Below are positions 23,311-34,921 of a stretch of DNA of 64,000 nt, piece by piece. Under the pieces are notes generated by a model. The model saw nothing but the letters and a program-made list of their open reading frames with translations, made no database searches and was not told the origin of the DNA. A program made the translations under genes and the position numbers. Within the stretch, counting starts at the first letter, position 1. Every line of letters starts with the position of its first letter. Source of the DNA: Siphonodentalium dalli (taxonomy: Eukaryota > Mollusca > Scaphopoda > Gadilida > Siphonodentaliidae); NCBI GenBank assembly GCA_032622095.1, contig CP136063.1:177487956-177551955 (forward strand), read 5' to 3'.

Positions 23311-25376
23311 CTTTCCATGTGTGTATATCGTAAATACAATTATCCTATCCTATCCTATCCAATCCTACAATCTGGGTACGAGTTGACTTAGTCTTGGTAA
23401 ACTGTAGTCACATCACTCCACGAGTTGACTATGTCAATGTCCAAAAAATAATATGATAACCTCAAAGTGACTCAGGGTGCGAGTTGACTTAGTTTTTGGA
23501 TAATTGCACAATTAATTAATTGCACGAAATTATAAAATTGGTGACTGAGGGTACGAGTTGACTTTGTTGTGGAAACTTTTGCAAGAGTTTACGTTACTCA
23601 CAAACGGCGACAGTCGTTGGTATACGAATTGACTCGTGATGTAGAAACCATGTACGTGCGAGTCGATCAAAGCGTTCAAGATATGTTTCCCATGATAATA
23701 GTTGCACTCGACATAATATGCAATTGTGACTCGGTATGAGTTGACTAAGTCTGATCATTCGTAAGTAAAATGATTGTGTCAACATTTAAACGTACGTTAA
23801 TTGTCACCCGTCCATAAACAGTTTGCCCCATGCACAGTGACAATCCCACCACAGTGTACGAGCGGTCTTAGTTTATGAACACTTTTCAATGATTAAACTA
23901 GCTTATCTGAACATCTGGGTACGAGTTGACTCAATATATAGAAATCGCGTTACCATAACTATATCGACGGTAATTCAGAGCAAAACGAATATGATAAACT
24001 CAAAGTGACTCAGGTTGTGAGTTGACTTAGTTTTTGATAATTGTACAAGGTGTATACTACGAAATTGTAAAATTTGTGACTCGGGGTACGAGTTGACTTT
24101 GTTGTGGAAAATTGTGCAAACGGTGACAGTCTATGGTATACGAGTTGACTCGGGGTGTAAAAAATATTCACCCATATACTATACGAGTCGAACCAAGCGT
24201 TAAAACATGTGTCCCATGATAGTAGTTTCACTTGATATATGCAATTGCGACTCGGGGTACGAGATAACTAAGTCTGATCATTTGCAAGTGAAATTGTTGG
24301 GTCAATTAAACGAAACGTTGCCATCCGTCCATAAACAGTTTGCCCCATGCATAGTGACACTTCCCCCATTCAGTGTGCGAGTTGACTTAGTTTTTTAACA
24401 CTTGGCAATAATTGAATCAACCGATCTTAACATCTTGGTACGAGTTGATTGGATATATAGAAATCGAGTGACGATATCTAGATCGACGCTATCTCAGAGC
24501 AAAACATGCGAAAGTGTCCATAAAATAATATAATGCTTGCTTGCTTCAGTGTATGTATGAATTTGTATATAAACTTGTGAATCATCCTATGAAATTGTCA
24601 CTCAATCACTCGGGGGAAGTGGTGACTTAGTCAGCGAATAGTGTGTACTATAAATGATTCCATCGGCACATCAACGTACATTGATGTACGTATACGTTGG
24701 ACATCACCCGTAAACACACACCTTGGCGACCCCACGCAGTGTCTTATATATATATGCAGGTATAGTTGACTTACTAAATTTAATTTAGTAAATTAAAAAC
24801 TTGTAATAATTTAACTTACCTGCTAATCAGGTACGAGTTGACTCATTACATAGACTAGTGCGGCCCCCAATTAAATGGCCCAATTCGTTAAGCTTTACAC
24901 CTAGGGTATGAGTTGACTAAATCGTCGTGACTCGGAGCAAAACCTACATGCGAACATGCATAATAAACGTAAAGAGGGATAATCCGAATTAACGCCCCCA
25001 AATTACTATTTCCCTTGCTTCGGTGGTAAAAAAAAAAATTCGAGTCGAGGAACCCACCCATCAAAGAAAGCTTAGAGTGATTAAATATCGATTTTTGAAA
25101 TTAATTATTTCTGGAGATATGTACTTTTTCCGCCTGGAAAATATTCGTCAAGGTGACGGTCTCGGACCAAATTGCGGATGAAGAATTGATAACTCTAAAA
25201 TCAAGTGGCTTTGGTTTGTGTGTATATATTTTCCGGCCATGAACACTTTGCAATAACATCGGCGACTTTGGTACGAGTTGACTCGATGTATAGAATCGTG
25301 TTATACGATATCTAGATCGACAGTAATTCAGAGCAAAACATGCGAAAGTGTCCATAAAATAATATGATAGACTCAA
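23311..25376 (+). repeat. Degenerate satellite margin
   Basis: GTACGAGTTGACT words persist to about 25270 but with irregular spacing and many changes. Degenerate spacer-like blocks start near 23553 and 24094. A (CCTAT)n run at 23341-23365 resembles the 3' tail of a small LINE or SINE insertion. Decay toward the edge and homogeneity in the middle are normal for satellites. Confidence 0.75.
24985..25205 (-). mobile_element. Diverged relic of the TTAA-flanked MITE
   Basis: Shares, in inverted order, AAATTACTATTT, GCTTCGGKGGTAA, TCGAGTCGAGGAACCCACCC and GATAACTCTAAAATCAAG with the element at 29700-30003. The ends are eroded. Confidence 0.6.
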
Positions 25377-26074
25377 CGTGATGTAAACACAACGGACACA
25401 TCTGGATTAATTATTAATAGCGTGTTAATTGCCAACTGGTGTAGGTGTGAGGATTATAGAATTACAATCTCAAATAGCACAGTCCAAAATTGTTGAAACA
25501 ACAAACAATGCTTCATATTGTCTTACGGGCGATTGCAGGAAAAAAGTTCACTAAGCAGTGTGCATGGTGTCACCATGGGCGTAGCCAGCATTTTTAAAAG
25601 GCGGGTTCGAATATTAACTTGTGGGGCACAGGACCAAGGTGAAAAGCTCCGACCGCGGCGCGTGTAAATGTGCAGGAGGCGTGTCATGCACTTTCCCGCA
25701 TAGCAGTTGGGGGTCCGAGGGGCCTCCCCCGGAATGTTTTTTTTAAATTGAACTTATCGAGTGCGAATCTGGAGCATATTTGACGATTATTTGTGTAATA
25801 TCTGCACGTATATTAGAGAGGTAATACTGTTTTGGATTTGATATACCGATTATGTGAGAACATATGACATAGCTGTGTTTGTCTTCATACATGATCAAGT
25901 TTTATGTACTAATGTTGTCTCCATGTATGGGACCGTGACCGCGTGTAGTATCGACTCGGGTAATAAGGAACGATGACAAAACCCAACCATCCCCATATTA
26001 TATCCCTTTGCGATATTATGAAGTTATTTTATGAAGGCCTACACTCAAAATTGTTATGTTATTGGCTTAAGTGG

Positions 26075-26260
26075 GCCATATAATATATGGAATTGAACGA
26101 TAGTCAATCACTAATTGCCACCATTATCGTTAGATCTATATGCATGTAGAACATGATATGTAAAGCATGGAATGTTCTGCGTATTTATTTTCCTATACTA
26201 CATGTATATACATTAACAAACTGTATTTGACTTATTCTATATATACATGTAATCTATAAC
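26075..26260 (+). repeat. Direct repeat copy 1 inside the hAT-like element
   Basis: ATATGGAATTGAACGATAGT...TGTAATCTATAACC; its partner lies at 28415-28605. The copies differ by small indels. The intervening 2.1 kb shows no retroviral or retrotransposon protein, so an LTR reading is not supported. Confidence 0.75.
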
Positions 26261-26580
26261 CCCCTACCTTCAATATATACTTTCTGTGAAATTACGCATT
26301 TATTATCCAGAGTAACGTGCAGCTGCAAATAGTGGGCACATTCTTAAACAATATACGCTCTCTAAATTCGAATAATTATTTTCAAACCAATGTTTAGTTA
26401 TCTTCATACTATCTGCTTAATACCATACAATTTCTATTCGAGAATTGTACCATACCAAAACTGAAATAAAACCTGCAAACAGCCAATCACCACCTACCAC
26501 CATTCGCACGGCACAGCATCTCGATAAACAAAAACATCTACCTTACTCCTATTTAAATTCGCGGTACTATATTTCGCTTG

Positions 26581-26636
26581 GTTTTGAATTCGCGCAGTTT
26601 GAATAATTCGCGCACCTAGGTGCGCGAATTCAAAAC
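26581..26636. repeat. Nested perfect palindromes (hairpin)
   Basis: A 16-bp outer stem GTTTTGAATTCGCGCA (26581-26596) pairs exactly with 26621-26636, and a perfect 26-bp palindrome centred on CCTAGG occupies 26605-26630. The two are mutually exclusive foldings. Confidence 0.85.
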
Positions 26637-28414
26637 TGACAACAACATTTTCCTGAAAGATTTGGATTTATTATCAGAGATACTCAATTGAAATAGTTAA
26701 AGACAGCATTGGAATAAACTCTAAAGAAGTAAAACCACAGACACATACCAGTCAGTTCGCTTCAGAAAAAGCAACACTTGGCTGAGGGTTGTGTTGGCAT
26801 AAATAATTCAGTCTGTTTGGTCATGGTGTCATACATGCAGCGTTGACAACAGAGGGCGTACTATCGTGCGCATTCGGCCTAGCACATGTATATTTCTTAC
26901 AAGTATTTCAACACCGTCGATGTTACAATAATTTGTTGATTTGCATAATTATGAGTAATGATTTTTATGTTGGTCACCCGCATGTAATATATATCCGTAT
27001 ACAACAGGTCTAGTTGCCTATATATATTCAGTCCAGCCTTCCGTAATGTATGTAACTCATCAACATAATACATCTGCTTTCCCCTGTGGTTCGCTATAAA
27101 CTCAGGAGTTGTACTATTTTCGCTCAGTTTTAAATTCGCACACCGATGAGTGCGTGAAAAATAGCACGTTTAAAGTATTAGTTTTACACTGAAAATAGGT
27201 ACAAAAATATCCAACTGAGAACGCTCTTATAACCTAACATATTTGGTCGGCGAAAATTGTACGCTCTTTATAAGAGGCGATCATTGATTTGTTTTGCCAG
27301 GCTGACAATTAAATCCAAACGAGTTAAAACTTCATCTTTCGAAAGTCGGCATATGGCTATCAAAACCTCTCATCCATGGGATCGTGTGTATACGCACTTA
27401 CCAGTGTCTCGTTTATAATAACACCGAATTAGTGCATGTGTCCACAAGCAACAACATAAACTCGAGATAAAATTCAAAACCTTTATTTGCACTGTAGACT
27501 GCTATCGTTATATAATAAGTTTAATTCCAATATATTATACACCGAATCTGATAATCTCGGTGATAAAATGTACGAAATTGGACAAATTGCACTTACTCGT
27601 TTGACTACGACTAATGAATTATAATACGTTTTAATGGAATTACTTCATGCCGCCCAGTTTCTGTTAAAAATAAATATAATAGTTTTACCTAGTGAATTAA
27701 TTTGCGTTTGAGTGTGTATATTTCTAAAGAACATGCTTCGACATCTTTTAATTAGTCTGAGTGCTCCAAGCATGTGAAATCTATTAATGCAAATTTTCTA
27801 ATAAATGTCAGTGTAATTATACTGCCATTATAATAATGAACAAAGCTCAACGCAGATGAAGGTGCAGTTTTAACATGTTCTTGACTTTTGTCAGGCAAGT
27901 CAAAATTACAATGATCAAAAATCGTCCATGATTTCGTTTCCCAAAAGCAGTGGACGATAAAGAGCTTCTCAATTAGGTTTCGTTCATTACATTGGCAAGT
28001 TTGCATGGAATTGTTTTCATGCATTTTCTCAGAATATGAACGGCAACATACGTATAAATAGCATGTTTACCAAAGGTAACGACATGTGGAGTAAAATGTT
28101 GGTAGTTCCAAATGTAACGGTGCTGTTAACACATTGCTTCAAAATACCTGTATGGTTTATTCTTTCGAGATAAGTGCATGATATTTACTGGCAAATTTCG
28201 ATACTATTGGAACTATATAGTTTTTACTTCTCTTACTAGCTGTGGTATAGATGCATTGTATACACATTTATACATTCTGTTTCTGGTACATTGTATAGCA
28301 TTCTGTACCGAAATTCCTGGCAAATTTGCGAGTGTATGAACGTACCCTTATGCTCGTTTGTTCTCGGGAAGCGTGACCACACGACCCAGGTTGTCCCATA
28401 TTTTGAGTAAATAT

Positions 28415-28605
28415 GTTTATATTATATATGGAATTGAACGACAGTCAATCACTCATTGCATATAGCCCATTATCGTTAGATCTATACGCTTGTAGAACAT
28501 GATATGTAAAGCTTGGAATGTCCTGCGTATTTATTTTCCAATAATATATACATGAATAAACTGTATTTGACTTATTCTATATAAATGTAATCTATAACCA
28601 GCGAC
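28415..28605 (+). repeat. Direct repeat copy 2 inside the hAT-like element
   Basis: Counterpart of 26075-26260, same orientation, offset about 2.34 kb. Confidence 0.75.
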
Positions 28606-28689
28606 CTATAACAAGCCAACTGGATTTTTTTTATCAAAGTTGGGGAGACAAATCCCCATCGCCACGTCCCGCTAATGGACACTCGGGGT

Positions 28690-28790
28690 ACTGAACCCTC
28701 GGACTGAGCCACACCGGAGTATCGTATCCTTGAACCATCGGACTATTGAATCCTCGGACCACTGAACCCTTTGACCATTGAACTTTGGGA
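28690..28790 (-). repeat. Diverged 16-bp motif cluster (TGAACCCTCGGACYAT)
   Basis: Irregular units such as TGAACCCTCGGACT, TGAATCCTCGGACCAC and TGAACCCTTTGACCAT. They resemble GTGAACCTTCGGAATA of the arrays at 8826-8955 and 9637-9745. Confidence 0.55.
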
Positions 28791-29362
28791 GTGGATCGGT
28801 CTAGCGCTGTATGGCCTGTAATCGAACCATCTGTTTCCACCCTGGCGCTATATCGGATCTATCGAAAAGTTACTGGGTATATACAGTCCGACATGCACAA
28901 CAATGTTTTAATTAACATCCCATCCACCAACAGTAATGTGCTCCTTATTGGTTGATAGGAGTGGGACTTCAACTACAACCCTGTATTGGGGGGGACTTCA
29001 TGTCAAGAAACTATGTTCGAACCCTCGCAATGCAAGCATCGTCCTCGATATACCACGTGACCACCCTATATATACATGTACATGTAGTGTTGCATACACT
29101 GTGTCTGTTCGTTCATAATTGGCAATGATTGACAAGTTTGACATGCACACATTCATACAGCGTCACTTTAAATGAAACTGAACACAATGCTGTCCACTTT
29201 AGACTAGCAACGTCATATGCCGACATGCCATGGGACTATTGATTTGATTCACATTACAATCAAATTGTCGACCTGCGTGTATGTGGATTTCACTGAAACA
29301 TTATACGGACCTCAATTTAATGTGAAATAATCTAGTATAGGCCGATCATGCTTTTGCTGACT

Positions 29363-29503
29363 GTGCCCGCGTCGCCTGACTTCAAGGGTTCGACGGTTCG
29401 TTCACTCGGGCAACTTCGGGGGATCATGCATTAACCTAACGAACCACCGAAGTTGCACAAGCCAACGACCGGTCGAACTCGGGAAGTCAGGCAACGAGGG
29501 CAC
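29363..29503. repeat. Short inverted-repeat unit (hairpin)
   Basis: GTGCCCGCGTCGCCTGACTT at 29363 pairs with the complement ending at 29503 (19 of 21 positions). It is a GC-rich ~140-bp hairpin close to the right end of the hAT-like element. Confidence 0.65.
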
Positions 29504-29695
29504 CTCTGTTTTCAAGGGCGGGTTCGTCCGAACCCATCGAACCCTAGCTGGCTACGCCCATGGGTGTCACTTCATTGTAGGTTAATTGACTATAATAAGT
29601 AAAGTGAGTAGATGGGCGCGAAGCGCCCGGGATGGTCGAAAGATCGAGTGATCTTCTCCTTTACACCTTGACTATAATTGTTTGGGACTTACCTT

Positions 29696-30007
29696 TTAAA
29701 GGTACTCAATCCGATCAGGCGCTCCTAAATTACTATTTATTTGGCTTCGGGGGTAAACAATATTTGACAAAGTGGTAACAACTTGATTTTAGAGTTATCC
29801 ATCTTACAGCCGCAATTTGTCCGTTTTTAGCACGTGGTACTCGAAAAGATTGGGCCACAAACAACAGAAACAGCACATTTCAAACATCGATATCTAATCA
29901 ATCTGAGCTTTGATGGGTGGGTTCCTCGACTCGAATCAAATATTTGTTACCCCCGAAGCCAAAGAAATAGTAGTTTAGGAGCGTCTGATCGGATTGAGTA
30001 CCTTTAA
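29696..30007. mobile_element. TTAA-flanked MITE (piggyBac-type target)
   Basis: The 304-bp element at 29700-30003 has inverted ends AGGTACTCAATCCGATCAG and TTAA on both sides. Arms of about 80 bases pair with small differences. A TTAA duplication points to mobilisation by a piggyBac (or Kolobok-type) transposase. A relic copy lies at 24985-25205. Confidence 0.8.
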
Positions 30008-30284
30008 TATGGAACTTGTCTTTTATGAACAATTGATATCAACCGCGTCTATCTTTGGCACCAGATTGCCCTCTGTCGAACTAAGTGTATTCATCATTAA
30101 TACTGCTTTATCCTAATATGGCTATTGCGGTTGTTATTTCATCAGTACCAGTATACTGTTTTTCATCATTCAATTCCACCTTCCTTATTGTGTGACATTC
30201 CCCGTGTCATGTTACCTCTTTGCGCCAATCTTCTCACATATCTATCTGATATGACAATAAACGCTCTTTATTAATCATGCAATT

Positions 30285-30786
30285 TATCAGCTCGGAGGGC
30301 TGAGTGGAGAAAGAAGAAGGCAGCTGTTGGTCGGCTGGCTGCCCATTCCCACTGGGCTGCGAAGACTGTTGGTCGCCTGCGTACCACCGATGATGGTACC
30401 GGAAGTCCAGTCCGGGAGAGGTCTGAGAGACGCCCAGACAACCCCTCCCCGCTGGAGTGCTGACTGACGTAACCCATCAAGCTGCCGCTGCTGATGCCGT
30501 GGTGGAGACTCTTCCGGAATACATCAGACAGGAGTCATCCATCGCCACCACGACCAGCATCACCAACAACAACAGCACCGGCTCCTACTCGGCGGCCGAG
30601 ATTGAGAACATACTCAGAGGTGCACAAGAGGACATAGCCAAATCTAAAGAAGAAATAGCCAAATCCAAAGCAGTTATGGCTATGTCATCACCTCCAACAG
30701 CAACATCAACAGAAAACAGAAAGAAAAAGAAAGCATTTTTCATTTTATGTTCACCCCGTCATGTGCGATGTATCCCATTCTCATGA
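30285..30786 (+). pseudogene. GC-rich coding-like fragment, unrecognised (possible captured gene piece)
   Basis: This half-kilobase is markedly more GC-rich than its AT-rich surroundings. One frame gives a basic, Ala/Arg-rich stretch (RKKKAAVGRLAAHSHWAAKT...) to a stop near 30463. From 30457 a different frame reads DVTHQAAAADAVVETLPEYI and then a Thr/Ser/Asn-rich run, with two near-identical AKSKEEI/AKSKAVM heptads at about residues 63-75. The shift suggests one disrupted coding sequence. I do not recognise the family. It may be a gene fragment carried by the giant element, or a host exon interrupted by it. Confidence 0.35.
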
Positions 30787-33619
30787 CCTCATCCAAAATT
30801 TCCAAAGTGGGTTGTATGGGAGAGGCTTTGCCTCTTCGAACTCCTCCCAGGTCCGTTCCCCAAACTCCTAATAAAGAGCGAGGGCAACAGAGCACGTTAT
30901 ACGTGTACAACCCGACTCTGCATGTGCCCACCCGCATACTATGCCAATAAGTTGAAGTGATTACCATCTCTTTCTTTTCTTTCTCTGCCGCCTGTTATCC
31001 CGAACACTATATCTTCTTCCCTTTTCTCCCATATACACCTAACTCAGATTATGGTATATATCTCCAATTCTCCGAAAACCTTTATTTCCAATCCTTCCCA
31101 TCACTTATTGGGGACGGGGCATGTAGCCAAATGGGAGATTACTTCATATAAGCCATATCGGGCTTGTCTGATAATTGTGTCCATAATTATATTAAGACTT
31201 CTATTTTGCATTTATGTGTCATTTGTATATTATGTTATTTGTTTGGAATTGGAAATAAAAAAATGTTTATACTATTGACCATGCATGTACATGTGCACAT
31301 CACGAGGACTGTGCGCGCATTTGATTAAATCCACCAAGTGGTAAAACAAATTACACCAGAATCAGTCAGAAATGGGAAAAAAGAAGAGGGAATGTTTTTG
31401 GCACAATGAATAAAGAGCGTCCACCTTACATGTGTGAGAGACGTTTAACACATTAAAGGTGCGAAATAGCTGACATAAATGGCGTTATATATACTACTCT
31501 TCTTTCTCTGTGATATCATATATCGAGTATATATTTTATTTTTAACATCTTCTGTGAGATCTTGATTATTTTATATTAAAGAGGCCCTGTCAGATTGGAC
31601 ATCATAAAACAACCTTCAGAAAAATAATTATATCGGACCCAAGGCACGATATAATTAATATGAACTTGTGATGGCCAGATATCGACTATAAAAAGAAGTT
31701 TTAATGCGTTTTGAATTTTTGCCAGCCTAGTAAAAATTACAATGATCGACTTGCATATTAATAAGCCCTTGTTAAGCATGTCTTGTATTTATTGAACCAT
31801 TTTAGTGAAACCATATTTAAAGGCACGGGCGGCGTTCGTTGCAGAAATATTCATATTTGTTCAAATCGCCATCAACAGAAGGAATATTAATATATATATA
31901 TATAGCTTTGTTCATATGCCAAACATAATCAGCGCTAAATATTATATTGTCACCAAGACGTACGATGGTGTAGTAAACAAGAGCCTGCTCGTGTTAAAGA
32001 AGTTTTACATAACACAGCGCAATTCTAATCACACACAAATGATATAAACGCTCTTTATTTTTTCCATATCAGGAAAGCAGTAACAAATAACTATTTTTAT
32101 GTTACCATGTCCGGATCTAAACAAAAGCCAGGTAACGTTACGTTTTTTTGCTTTTGCTTACATAATAAAGGGGAAAATTTACAATACCATACTGTTTATG
32201 CCATATTTCTGAATTGTATAAGAACAAAGTCTGTCTATATTTGACTATTCTTTCTGTTTATGGCGGTTTTTGGCGGAGCTGAATATTTTAACAGCATACC
32301 CATCGCCAACGCCGCCCGTATCTTTAATTCTAATCCTACTATTTAACATATATAAACAAAAGTGTTGACAAAAATAAATAGAATGGAAACTATGGATTGA
32401 TTGGAACCATTTTCGTAAATAAAACGCAACAACTAGTGTTGAACGTTGTGCAGACAGTCACATACTATTCTGCATGCTTTTCTTTTCGGAGGAGATAACT
32501 TCAGATAAGCGGTGACCCGCTTGTTGTTATGTCCTCTTCACCCCTTCTATTCTAACCTGTCATATAAATCACAATGATCAATGTCTTGTTTCATGTATAT
32601 ATGTATTAATTGAGGGTAGAAATAAATATTGTTTAAACCATTCAGAGACGGCGACGATACATGTAGCTCGGGAAATTAAACGGTATACTTCTATATATTT
32701 ATGCACCCTATTTAGTATCGGAAAGATAAACAAACGTATTTATAATTAAGTACAAAACATCCCTTCTTATTCGGCGTTGACATTTAAAGAGCGTTTCTCG
32801 TTTCCGTCACGATAAATACTGTCATTTTAGCTAACAAAAAAAAGGATTAATTGCTATGAAGTCGGTAACGTTCGTTCATATGTTATGACTGTGACTGTGT
32901 TTCGCTTTAATCGCGGGGTTTAGGGGCAAAAACAAACCATGCGATGAATTGTCAACAGTTCAAGAACGTCATATACATAACAATCATTTATCAGGTAGAA
33001 GTTCAGAATGATGAAAAAGACAACAGGTCATGCTGTTTTAAAATAGTGATTGTTATGTATATGTATGTCTGTGTATGTAGTAATAAATAGATACACTATT
33101 GTTTTTAAATCATATATTTTATGGTTCAATATACTGCAGGTAATATTTGCCATCTTAGTGTAAATAGGAAGAGAGAATGCATATGGATATACATTAAAAT
33201 TTATCCATTGACTCTTTGGAATGATTCTGGACTGTCTCAGTTACAACTTAGAACTTCGAATGAAACAAAAAATTCATTAATATTTTTTATAAAATAACGA
33301 GAATACTGAAGTCGGCGGTGGAAGTTTTCTGTGATAGTTATCTTGTGCATTTAGTTTCCAAATCCAGCGATAAACGCATGTTTTACGTTTAACCTCTTCA
33401 ATTTCATTTTTAATCATTGTTTTTATGTAAATAACTTTATTTAAACACAACATAATGAGGATTAGAGGTTTCCCTCATCTTGGGAGGTGTTCATTTAGAT
33501 GAAGACAAAGAGAGGTGTGACACCTGTCCTTAACGTGACAAGATATTGTAATGACCAATGGGAATCAGAGTTAGTTAGTGGGCGTGGTTTAAGGCGTGAC
33601 TTATGATTTCGCGGTAAAA
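30787..33619. other. AT-rich interior of the giant element, no gene seen
   Basis: It contains several copies of an ACGCTCTTTATT-type word (about 30873, 31411, 32044 and 32786, in both orientations; another lies just upstream at 30264) and three loose repeats of AAATTACAATGATC (27914, 31736, 32570). Open frames at 31051-31278 and 31805-32047 have no recognisable features. Confidence 0.45.
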
Positions 33620-33679
33620 ATGTCAGAAAATGCTGCCATTGCTCTATGGACTGTCGCGCTATTCACATCTATCCATACG
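33620..33679 (+). CDS. Candidate first coding exon with signal peptide (partial)
   Basis: ATG at 33620 in AAAAATGTC context opens 20 codons with a hydrophobic core, MSENAAIALWTVALFTSIHT, and is followed at once by a splice-donor-like GTATGT (33680). A CCAAT box lies about 65 bases upstream (near 33552). This is what a signal-peptide exon of a secreted protein would look like, but I could not find a convincing second exon downstream. It could equally be chance. If real, a gene lies inside the giant element. Confidence 0.2.
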
Positions 33680-34310
33680 GTATGTTTACTATCAACTGAC
33701 GTTTCTCTTTTCGTCTAAAATAAAACAAAGTAGTTTAAATTAAAGTATTTTCAATGTATAGATTGTTCATAAAAAGTCTTGAGACCCAATTAAAATTGTC
33801 AAACAAACATTTTGTATAACCATTTCTAAAAAGAAATTATAAATGGTCTGTGAACTGAATTAATATTTTATGTTGGTCATTTAGTACCCGCAGACTGAGG
33901 GTCCCAAATTGTATGTGATAAAGTTAATGGTAATACATGATAGATAACATATTCTCCCGCACCAAATTCGCTCTTGACGTTGTTTCCCTTGTTTTCATCA
34001 CCAGTTCTGGACGATTCAGGTATGCAACATCTGCAAATGCCAATATGATAATCATGCATAGCTTATGGTTGATGGTATGTATATTGAATGATTTATGGGG
34101 GGGTGCTTACGTAACTGCCAACTCGTAACTGATTTGGTCATCTCGTAGCTTCAGTTCGTGAGTATTTTCCTGCCCTTGCATGTCATGTTTTACCTCCATG
34201 AAATGACACAGAAGCCCACCAGAATGCCACACGATGTTATGTTAGGCTTCGTTCATCGTTTATAGTGCATCGTCTGGTGTTATGGTGCTCTTCTTTTTAT
34301 TTCTGAAGGA
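33680..34310. other. Non-coding; degenerate subterminal motifs near 34115-34160
   Basis: CCAACTCGTAACTG and GTCATCTCGTAGC are decayed versions of the subterminal word, facing opposite to the main cluster that follows. Confidence 0.4.
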
Positions 34311-34425
34311 GGGTACGAGATGACTCACAGGGTACGAAATGACTCACGACCAGAGGGTACGAGATGACCAAATCGGGTACGAGTTGGTAGGGTACGAAAT
34401 TGCGAGGGTACGAAATGACTGTAAC
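34311..34425 (+). repeat. Right subterminal motif cluster (GGGTACGARWTGACTC)
   Basis: Six copies in about 110 bases: GGGTACGAGATGACTC, GGGTACGAAATGACTC, GGGTACGAGATGACC, GGGTACGAGTTGG, GGGTACGAAATTGC and GGGTACGAAATGACTG. It mirrors the left cluster at 12088-12300, each ~430-450 bases inside its terminal repeat. Confidence 0.85.
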
Positions 34426-34851
34426 CCGATTTGGAGGTCTGACATGCCGTTGATTGTGATGTGTGTGGCCGCTGGCAACACCGACTATGTGACACTGGAA
34501 TTGACCATGTGCAGTACTTCCATGCCAAACGAGGGACCAACAGCAGCAGCAGCCCTAAATTAATCATTGCATTTGTTCGTTAGTTAAACTTATTAAATTT
34601 TGGTTTTAATCTTTGTTCATATTAATACTAGCTTACGGTATAATACTTCAAGTCTTCATTCCGTTTTTAAATTTCATTCATTAAACTTTCGTAATAAATA
34701 AACATATTATCATTGATACATTTTTGTGTTCATGACTTATATTAATATTATTATATAATATTACATGTGTATTTATTGTTACATCAAATAAAAATAAACA
34801 AACATCCCCTCACACCTCCTAATTAGCCACTAATTACCGCTAATTAATTTT
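34426..34851. other. Stretch between right motif cluster and right terminal repeat
   Basis: An open frame that starts within the motif cluster continues to a stop at 34561 (MPLIVMCVAAGNTDYVTLEL...), but nothing in it is recognisable. The rest is AT-rich with AATAAATAAAC at about 34695. Confidence 0.3.
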
Positions 34852-34921
34852 AGGGGCGGGTTGTCCCGGGGCGGGTTGTCTCTGAGTGAAAGGGGGCGGG
34901 TTGTCTCGGGGGCGGGTAGTC
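34852..34921 (-). repeat. Right terminal repeat of the giant element with GC-rich boxes
   Basis: Four boxes in one orientation (GGGCGGGTTGTC three times, then GGGCGGGTAGTC at the tip). The last 29 bases are the exact complement of 11637-11665. Confidence 0.85.

Larger units (their letters stand above)
25566..29570. mobile_element. hAT-like non-autonomous element (8-bp target duplication)
   Basis: GGTGTCAC at 25566-25573 and 29563-29570 flanks a 3,989-bp unit that starts CATGGGCGTAGCCAGC and ends with the exact complement GCTGGCTACGCCCATG. An 8-bp duplication with CA...TG ends and short terminal inverted repeats is the hAT signature. No hAT transposase (RNase H-like or dimerisation domain) is visible in any frame, so it must be mobilised in trans. 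Internally it has a ~190-bp direct repeat (26075-26260 and 28415-28605), two hairpins and a 16-bp motif cluster. Confidence 0.8.

Noticed and set aside
12600-24500. Regularly spaced repeats as a CRISPR array
   Set aside because: The 198-bp unit is repeated in full with no unique spacers, no cas genes are present, and the context is eukaryotic.
26075-28605. The ~190-bp direct repeat as LTRs of a retrotransposon
   Set aside because: There are no TG...CA ends at the repeat borders that I can define, no primer-binding or polypurine site, no gag/pol frame between, and the repeats lie inside clear hAT termini.
25590-29400. GGTTCGAA-type words as tRNA B boxes
   Set aside because: No matching A box or cloverleaf could be drawn around any of them; they belong to GC-rich parts of the hAT-like element.
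30271-30480. Minus-strand 69-codon frame in the GC-rich island
   Set aside because: The opposite strand gives a better protein-like composition continuing in a second frame; the minus frame is taken as its shadow.
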